DNA from: GCA-2719315 sp964448645
GTDB taxonomy: Bacteria > Bacteroidota > Bacteroidia > Flavobacteriales > Flavobacteriaceae
NCBI GenBank assembly: GCA_964448645.1
Contig: CAYUZY010000068.1
Coordinates: forward strand, 1 to 10,571
Reading direction: 5' to 3'
DNA length: 10,571 bases
A program made the translations under genes and the position numbers. The notes beneath the pieces are model-generated. The model was not told the origin of the DNA, searched no databases, and worked only from the letters and a program-made list of their open reading frames with translations. How positions within the stretch are numbered: the stretch's first letter is position 1; each line of letters opens with the position of its first letter. Positions 5,909-10,571 of this stretch are shown here, one piece after another.

Positions 5909-8487
5909 TGGAAAATATAGATCTCATTAAGAATAATGATCAAGATGAGAAAATAGTTAAGGTAACTGGAATGTATCAAGATTGGTTCCTTGATTATGCT
6001 TCTTATGTTATTCTAGAAAGGGCAATACCTTCTATTGAAGATGGTTTAAAACCAGTTCAAAGGCGAATATTACATTCAATGAAGGATTTAGATGATGGAA
6101 GGTATAGCAAAGTTGCTAATATAGTAGGTCATACTATGCAATATCATCCTCATGGAGATGCAAGTATTGCTGATGCAATGGTTCAGATTGGACAGAAGGA
6201 GTTGCTTATAGATATGCAAGGAAATTGGGGTAATATTTTAACTGGTGATAGTGCTGCAGCATCAAGATATATTGAAGCTAGGCTTTCAAAATTTGCACTG
6301 GAAGTTGTTTACAGTCCAAAAGTCACAAAGTGGCAATTATCTTATGATGGAAGAAAAAAAGAGCCTGTTTACTTACCAATAAAATTTCCTCTTTTATTAG
6401 CTCAAGGGGCAGAAGGAATCGCTGTTGGATTGTCAACTAAAATATTACCTCATAATTTTAATGAGCTAATTCAAGCTAGTATAAATCACTTAAAAGGCAA
6501 AAGAATTAGTTTGTATCCAGATTTTCAAACTGGCGGTATTATTGACATCCAAAATTACAATGATGGACAAAGAGGAGGGAAGATTCGTGTTAGAGCAAAA
6601 ATTAATCAATTAAATAAAAACACATTAATAATTTCAGAAATCCCATATTCAACTACAACTTCTAGTTTGATAGAAAGTATTATTAAATCAAATGAAAAGG
6701 GTAAAATTAAGATAAAAAAGATTGAAGATAATACCTCGTCAGATGTAGAGATATTAGTTCACTTGCCAAATGGAATTTCACCAGATAAAACTATAGACGC
6801 TCTTTACGCTTTTACATCTTGTGAAACTTCCGTCTCTCCATTAGGGTGTCTAATCATAGACAACAAACCTCATTTTATGGGAGTTAGTGAGATTTTAAAA
6901 ATTTCAACAGACAATACTGTTCAACTTTTAAAAGCGGAATTAGAAGTTCAGCTTCAAGACCTTGAAAATCAATGGCATTCATTAACATTAGAAAGGATTT
7001 TTATTGAAAAAAGGATATATAGGAATATTGAAGAAGAAGAAACTTGGGATGGTGTTATAAGGTCAATAAATGATGGTCTCGAATCATACAAAAATAATTT
7101 AAAGAGAAAAATAAACGAAGAGGATCTTATAAAATTGACTGAAATAAAAATAAAAAGAATTTCAAAGTTTGATATAGATAAGGCTCAGGAAAAAATTGAA
7201 AATTTAGAAGCAAATATTGAAGAAACTAAAAACAATCTAGATCATCTTATAGATTTCAGTATAAGGTATTTTAATTATTTAAAAAAAACTTATGGGGAAA
7301 GTAAAAAAAGGAAATCAGAAATAAGGGTTTTTGATGATGTCGATGTAAAAAAAGTTGTAGTTAGAAATCAAAAATTGTATTTAAATAGAGAAGAAGGTTT
7401 TGTTGGAACTTCTTTAAGGAAAGATGAGTTTGTTTGTGATTGCTCTGACATAGATGATGTGATTGTTTTTAACAAAAGTGGAGAAATGAGAGTTGTTAGG
7501 GTTGATTCAAAAGTTTTTGTCGGAAAAGAGGTTATACATGCAGCTGTTTTTAAGAAAAAGGATTCTAGGACTATTTATAACATGATTTACAGGGATGGTA
7601 AAAAAGGTACTTCTTTTATTAAAAGATTCTCTGTTGAAGGAGTTACAAGGGATAAAATTTATAATCTAACACAAGGTAATTCAGAATCAGAAATTCTTTA
7701 TTTTACATCGAACCCTAATGGTGAAGCTGAAACTGTTTTGGTTACACTAAAAAATCTTTCAAAAATTAAAAAGTTAAAATGGGATTTAGATTTTGCTGAT
7801 TTACAAATTAAAGGAAGGTCTTCAAGAGGTAATACTGTAACAAAATATCAAGTAAAAAAGATTGATCTAAAAGAAAAAGGAATATCGACTTTAAAACCAA
7901 GAAAGCTATGGTTTGATGAGACTGTCAGGAGAATAAATCTTGAGGAAAGAGGTGTTTTGCTTGGAGAATTCAAAGGAAATGAAAAAATATTAATGATTTC
8001 AAATTCAGGGTCTTCGAAAGTTGTCCACCCTGAAATCACATTACATTTTGATGACAGTATAACACATATTGAAAAATGGGTTCCTAATAAACCAATAACG
8101 GCAATATATTTTAGTGATTTTAAAAAAAGATATTTTTTGAAAAGATTTTTAATTGAAAATCATTCTAAAGAGGATTTCTTTATTGAAAAACAGGATAAAT
8201 TAATCCATATAGATTTAAATTGGAGACCAATATTGTTGTTGAAATTTGAAAAAACAAGAGGGAAAGAACCCTTTTCTGATTTTGAAATAAATGTTGAAGA
8301 ATTTATAAATATAAAAGGATATAAGGCTCAGGGAAATCAATTAAGTTCAAAAAAAATAAAAAAAGTTGAATTAAAGGAAGCTTTGCCATATGATGATTCG
8401 ATTGAAAAGACTGTAAATGAGATTGAAGTTTTAAATGAAGAGCACATTTCATCTGAAAATAAATCTCAAATTAAAATGGATATTTAA
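5908..8487 (+). CDS. parC: DNA topoisomerase IV subunit A
   Basis: This 859-residue subunit cuts and rejoins DNA. Its winged-helix region contains DGLKPVQRRILHSM and HPHGDASIADAM (80-91), and the active-site tyrosine is Tyr121 in ASRYIEARL. The coiled-coil arm covers roughly residues 340-470 and has the heptad-like stretch KAQEKIENLEANIEETKNNL. From about 475 a beta-pinwheel DNA-wrapping domain follows; it holds only a degenerate GyrA box (GRSSRGN, 636-642) rather than QRRGGKG, which supports topoisomerase IV over gyrase. The last 60 or so residues are a charged, probably disordered tail. At the quinolone-contact position equal to Ser83 of E. coli GyrA there is Ala85, while the acidic partner Asp89 is kept. 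The start codon overlaps the parE stop (TAATG), so translation is coupled. Confidence 0.95.
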   Translation: MENIDLIKNNDQDEKIVKVTGMYQDWFLDYASYVILERAIPSIEDGLKPVQRRILHSMKDLDDGRYSKVANIVGHTMQYHPHGDASIADAMVQIGQKELLIDMQGNWGNILTGDSAAASRYIEARLSKFALEVVYSPKVTKWQLSYDGRKKEPVYLPIKFPLLLAQGAEGIAVGLSTKILPHNFNELIQASINHLKGKRISLYPDFQTGGIIDIQNYNDGQRGGKIRVRAKINQLNKNTLIISEIPYSTTTSSLIESIIKSNEKGKIKIKKIEDNTSSDVEILVHLPNGISPDKTIDALYAFTSCETSVSPLGCLIIDNKPHFMGVSEILKISTDNTVQLLKAELEVQLQDLENQWHSLTLERIFIEKRIYRNIEEEETWDGVIRSINDGLESYKNNLKRKINEEDLIKLTEIKIKRISKFDIDKAQEKIENLEANIEETKNNLDHLIDFSIRYFNYLKKTYGESKKRKSEIRVFDDVDVKKVVVRNQKLYLNREEGFVGTSLRKDEFVCDCSDIDDVIVFNKSGEMRVVRVDSKVFVGKEVIHAAVFKKKDSRTIYNMIYRDGKKGTSFIKRFSVEGVTRDKIYNLTQGNSESEILYFTSNPNGEAETVLVTLKNLSKIKKLKWDLDFADLQIKGRSSRGNTVTKYQVKKIDLKEKGISTLKPRKLWFDETVRRINLEERGVLLGEFKGNEKILMISNSGSSKVVHPEITLHFDDSITHIEKWVPNKPITAIYFSDFKKRYFLKRFLIENHSKEDFFIEKQDKLIHIDLNWRPILLLKFEKTRGKEPFSDFEINVEEFINIKGYKAQGNQLSSKKIKKVELKEALPYDDSIEKTVNEIEVLNEEHISSENKSQIKMDI

Positions 8488-8507
8488 AAGTAAAATTATT
8501 TTGCTTT
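8487..8507. terminator. possible two-way terminator between convergent genes
   Basis: AAAGTAAAA (8487-8495) and TTTTGCTTT (8499-8507) form a 9-bp stem with one G-T wobble and a 3-base loop, at the junction of parC and the convergent lipoprotein gene, which are only 8 bp apart. A-rich and T-rich arms would give a U-rich end in both directions. The stem has a single G-C pair, so it is weak on its own. Confidence 0.3.
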
Positions 8508-8891
8508 AATAACCTTGCCTCTTCTTTTGTTTTTAAGGTCTCCAACTAATGAATATTCGAAAGTATAAGATTTTTCTTTTGTAGATAATATTTTAATTTG
8601 AATAGGTCTTTTTTCTTGGTTTGATTTGGGATTTAATTTAGTTAAAATACATTCGCAATCATTAACCCATCTAATTTTTGCACTATCAATTTTGTTTTCA
8701 AAAAACTCAATTTCATGTGTTTTGTTTCTTATAAATTTTGAAGTTTTAATTTCACCATTAATAATAGATTTAAAAATGAACTCTCCCTCATGGAAATTAG
8801 TGCAATCTCTTGAAACATTGTAACAAGAAATAAAAAGGAACATAAAAAGAAATAGAGGTTTATTCAAATTATTTTTTTGGGAAATATACAT
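8496..8891 (-). CDS. small conserved lipoprotein (often mislabelled 'DNA topoisomerase IV')
   Basis: From the chosen ATG at 8891 the product is 131 residues: a positive N-terminus, a hydrophobic stretch PLFLFMFLF, and the lipobox FISC, so it is probably a lipid-anchored envelope protein cut before that Cys. The mature part has a Cys in RDCTNFHEGEF and a CxC pair in WVNDCECIL. As I recall, flavobacterial relatives read RNCKDFKTGTFEF and IRWINDCEYIV and carry the transferred name 'DNA topoisomerase IV' because they sit beside parC; nothing topoisomerase-like is present. Function is unknown. The start is uncertain: ATG at 8909 and 8903 are also in frame, and a TTG at 8867, one base after the stop of the upstream regulator gene, would give a compact signal MNKPLFLFMFLFISC without overlap. 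It forms an operon with the regulator and converges on parC. Confidence 0.8.
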   Translation of the reverse strand: MYISQKNNLNKPLFLFMFLFISCYNVSRDCTNFHEGEFIFKSIINGEIKTSKFIRNKTHEIEFFENKIDSAKIRWVNDCECILTKLNPKSNQEKRPIQIKILSTKEKSYTFEYSLVGDLKNKRRGKVIKAK

Positions 8892-9231
8892 TAAAAGATC
8901 CATCTTCATAAAGATGAATAATTTCTTTTATTTTAATATTCTCGAGATTAACAGGGCTTGAGGTTGATTCATTGGGATTAATAACATTAGGATTGTAATT
9001 TTCGATATTTTTGATTGAATTTTTACCAAATAATAACCAATTCAAGTCAATTTTTTCAAAATTCTCATTTATTTTTAAAATAAAATCAAGACTAGGTTTG
9101 TTTCTTTTTGATAAAATATGAGAAAGAGAAGATCTTTGAACTCCAATTTTATCTGCTAGGGAGGAGGCGTTTAATTGATGTTCTTCCATTAGCTCATTAA
9201 TCCTATTTATAAATTCATCAATGTTTAACAC
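8869..9231 (-). CDS. XRE-family helix-turn-helix DNA-binding protein
   Basis: This 120-residue protein has a lambda Cro/CI-like helix-turn-helix at about residues 6-58: NASSLADKIG (21-30) is the first helix of the motif and QRSSLSHILS (32-41) the recognition helix, followed by RNKPSLDFILKI. Residues 70-95 are Asn/Ser/Pro-rich and probably a flexible linker, and the C-terminus ends in IIHLYEDGSFNVYFPKK, a motif (xIxxFYxDGSFxxYxP) that I associate with this flavobacterial group. It is likely a cytoplasmic repressor or activator. The start is GTG at 9231-9229; the next in-frame ATG (codon 15) would remove the first helix. The gene lies upstream of the lipoprotein gene on the same strand and is divergent from the M14 peptidase; palindromes directly upstream may be its own operators. 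The target genes are not known. Confidence 0.88.
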   Translation of the reverse strand: MLNIDEFINRINELMEEHQLNASSLADKIGVQRSSLSHILSKRNKPSLDFILKINENFEKIDLNWLLFGKNSIKNIENYNPNVINPNESTSSPVNLENIKIKEIIHLYEDGSFNVYFPKK

Positions 9232-9233
9232 TG

Positions 9234-9259
9234 TAACTATTTTAATATAAATATAGTTA
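9234..9259. repeat. inverted repeat directly upstream of the regulator start
   Basis: TAACTAT (9234-9240) and ATAGTTA (9253-9259) are perfect 7-base arms with a 12-base spacer, beginning 3 bp from the GTG start. The AACTAT half-site recurs in the palindrome at 9302-9313. A binding site for the XRE protein itself is a reasonable guess from position and symmetry, but in such AT-rich sequence chance repeats are common. Confidence 0.4.
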
Positions 9260-9301
9260 AAATATATTACTAATCCTCACTTAAAATATCAAATTTTAGC
9301 T

Positions 9302-9313
9302 AAACTATAGTTT
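9302..9313. repeat. 12-bp perfect palindrome AAACTATAGTTT
   Basis: This self-complementary element contains the same AACTAT/ATAGTT half-sites as the inverted repeat at 9234-9259, fused without a spacer. It lies about 70 bp upstream of the regulator start, where an operator for the divergent region could sit. A near -7 box for the regulator (TAAAATTTG on the minus strand, 9298-9290, one base too long) is next to it. Confidence 0.4.
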
Positions 9314-9365
9314 TATATAAATCTTTTAAATAATTGATTTACAAGCACATAAAAAATAAAATATA

Positions 9366-9390
9366 ATTTTGTTTACAGATGTAACAAAAT
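9366..9390. repeat. 25-bp inverted repeat in the divergent region
   Basis: ATTTTGTT (9366-9373) and AACAAAAT (9383-9390) are perfect 8-base arms. ACA and TGT inside extend the pairing to 11 bp with one bulged T, leaving a two-base centre. It overlaps TAATTTTG (9364-9371), a match to the TAnnTTTG -7 box, so a bound protein could block a promoter there. No T-run follows, so a terminator role is unlikely. Confidence 0.4.
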
Positions 9391-9420
9391 AAGGTTTGTA
9401 TATATTATATTGTTACTTAT

Positions 9421-9434
9421 AATGTATACATTTG
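9421..9434 (+). promoter_or_regulatory. candidate promoter -7 box of the M14 peptidase gene, overlapped by a palindrome
   Basis: TACATTTG (9427-9434) matches TAnnTTTG and would place the transcription start near 9441, about 30 bases before the ATG at 9472. The upstream TTG at 9410-9412 is 14 bases away, shorter than the usual 17-23. The perfect 12-bp palindrome AATGTATACATT (9421-9432) covers most of the box, which suggests an operator. Confidence 0.45.
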
Positions 9435-9471
9435 TAAACTTATTCATTCTTATTTTTACGAATTTAATTTT

Positions 9472-10506
9472 ATGTTTGAAGAAAGGTATATATCACCAAA
9501 AAAACTTTATGATTATATAGTTAATCTTGATAAATCGGTTAACATTAAAATTATCGGGAAATCTGTTCAGAAAAGACCAATATATCAATTAAAAATAGGA
9601 TCTGGATCAAAAAATATTCTTTTATGGTCACAAATGCATGGTAATGAAACAACTACTACTAAAGCATTATTTGATTTTATTCCTTGGTTAACCTCAAAAA
9701 GTAATAAAGAGTATATTAAAAACTTTACTTTCTATATAATACCTCAATTAAACCCTGATGGGGCCAAATTATATACTAGAAATAATTTTAATGATGTTGA
9801 TTTAAATAGAGATGCTATAAAATTGTCTCAGCCAGAAAGTAAATGTCTTATTAATCTATACAATGAGATAAATCCTGATTTTTGCTTCAATCTTCATGGA
9901 CAAAGAACAATTTATTCTGTTGGGGATTCAGAAAAAAGTGCTGTTATTTCTTTTCTAGCTCCTTCTATTAGCAATAAAAATCAAATAAATAAAGCTAGAG
10001 AGAAGTCAATTTTACTTATTATTTCTTTGTTCAATGAATTAAATACTCATATTTCAGGACATATATCAAGATATAAAGATGATTTTAATGAAAATTGTAT
10101 GGGAGACCATTTCACATCTAATAATACACCAACTATATTAATTGAAGCTGGACATTCTCCTAATGATTATAAAAGAGAGGTAACAAAAAAACATGTTTTA
10201 AATACTCTGATTTTTTCAACTTTATCTCTTTTTAATGAAAAGTATCTTAATAATTCAGCTAATGATTATTTTAATATTCCAGAAAACAAGGAAAAATATG
10301 TTGATTTAATTCTTTCTGGTGTTACAATTGATAATAAAGGTAAAAAACATAAAAATCAGATGCTTGCATTAAATTATAAGGAATCAGTAAAAAAGGGAAA
10401 AATATATTTTACTCCATATTTTGTTTCATTTGGAAAAAAACTTAATTTTTATGGGCATAAATTTATTGACTTTAGTAAAGATCAAAGGATGCTCATTACG
10501 GAATAA
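9472..10506 (+). CDS. M14 family zinc carboxypeptidase-like protein
   Basis: This 344-residue metallopeptidase has the complete M14 active site: zinc ligands His56 and Glu59 in SQMHGNE and His142 in FNLHGQ, substrate-binding Arg103 (LYTR), the Asn112-Arg113 pair (DVDLNRD) and the catalytic Glu225 in TILIEAGHSPNDY. NPDG at 94-97 is the usual structural motif. There is no signal peptide or membrane segment, so it probably works in the cytoplasm, unlike secreted digestive carboxypeptidases. Residues from about 255 to the end form a C-terminal extension past the catalytic domain whose role I cannot tell. The substrate is unknown; peptide or cell-wall fragment processing would fit the family. It is divergent from the XRE regulator across 240 bp of palindromic sequence and may be under its control. 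The ATG start is the only sensible one. Confidence 0.9.
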   Translation: MFEERYISPKKLYDYIVNLDKSVNIKIIGKSVQKRPIYQLKIGSGSKNILLWSQMHGNETTTTKALFDFIPWLTSKSNKEYIKNFTFYIIPQLNPDGAKLYTRNNFNDVDLNRDAIKLSQPESKCLINLYNEINPDFCFNLHGQRTIYSVGDSEKSAVISFLAPSISNKNQINKAREKSILLIISLFNELNTHISGHISRYKDDFNENCMGDHFTSNNTPTILIEAGHSPNDYKREVTKKHVLNTLIFSTLSLFNEKYLNNSANDYFNIPENKEKYVDLILSGVTIDNKGKKHKNQMLALNYKESVKKGKIYFTPYFVSFGKKLNFYGHKFIDFSKDQRMLITE

Positions 10507-10520
10507 GATTGAATTCAATC
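10507..10520. repeat. 14-bp perfect palindrome after the M14 peptidase gene
   Basis: GATTGAATTCAATC directly follows the TAA stop. As RNA it could fold into a 5-bp stem with an AATT loop; it is not followed by a T-run, so it is a poor classical terminator. The remaining 51 bases of the window are slightly less AT-rich (about 35% GC) and show no supportable gene. Confidence 0.35.
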
Positions 10521-10571
10521 CTGTAAGTGGGAGAAAAAATTGAGATATGAGAGTTTAGGGGTACTCAAAAT

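Noticed and set aside
4043..8487. Gyrase subunits GyrB/GyrA
   Set aside because: The A subunit lacks a proper GyrA box, both proteins have the Bacteroidota topoisomerase IV style of motifs, and the two genes overlap as parE-parC pairs do.
8626..8823. Plus-strand open frame antisense to the lipoprotein gene
   Set aside because: The minus-strand reading has a signal peptide, lipobox and family resemblance; the plus-strand one has none.
9232..9471. A small RNA or attachment site in the palindromic intergenic region
   Set aside because: No stable GC-containing hairpin with a T-run, no direct repeats and no integrase nearby; regulatory binding sites explain the symmetry more simply.
10515..10571. 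Possible 3' end of a minus-strand gene entering from the right edge (open frame ending in TGA)
   Set aside because: Only 18 codons are visible, the residues match nothing I recognise, and such a short open stretch is expected by chance.

Overview
This window looks like chromosome from an AT-rich member of the Bacteroidota, most likely a marine-type Flavobacteriales lineage. By eye about 70-75% of bases are A or T. The evidence is the protein style (the Bacteroidota form of ParE/ParC and the LuxC-like reductase/ferredoxin/SerC/SerA neighbourhood), promoters of the TTG-N20-TAnnTTTG type that is characteristic of this phylum, and gene starts without clear Shine-Dalgarno sequences. All eight intact genes whose 3' end lies in the window stop with TAA. 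No tRNA, rRNA, CRISPR or insertion sequence is visible.

Left part (1-2394, minus strand): a LuxC-type acyl-CoA reductase, then serC (phosphoserine aminotransferase), then the first 67 codons of a 2-hydroxyacid dehydrogenase, probably serA, 4 bp after serC. SerA and SerC catalyse the first two steps of serine synthesis from 3-phosphoglycerate. The 63-bp region at 2395-2457 is divergent and carries an excellent Bacteroidota promoter pointing right. Downstream of it lies a two-cluster 4Fe-4S ferredoxin gene that is interrupted by an in-frame TAG at codon 26, then ychF (a YchF/OLA1-type ATPase) 10 bp further on.

Middle part (4043-8487, plus strand): parE and parC, the two subunits of DNA topoisomerase IV, overlap by one base (TAATG) and are surely translated together.

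Right part: facing parC is a two-gene minus-strand unit made of an XRE-type DNA-binding protein with a GTG start and a small lipoprotein of the kind often mislabelled 'DNA topoisomerase IV' in flavobacterial annotations. A 240-bp divergent region full of palindromes separates this unit from a plus-strand M14 zinc carboxypeptidase-like gene. The last 65 bases hold a 14-bp palindrome and no gene that can be supported.

Most of the window is conserved housekeeping content. The points worth a second look are the nonsense codon in an otherwise well-preserved ferredoxin with an intact promoter, and the dense palindromes between the regulator and the peptidase. I found no convincing evidence of a wholly new system.
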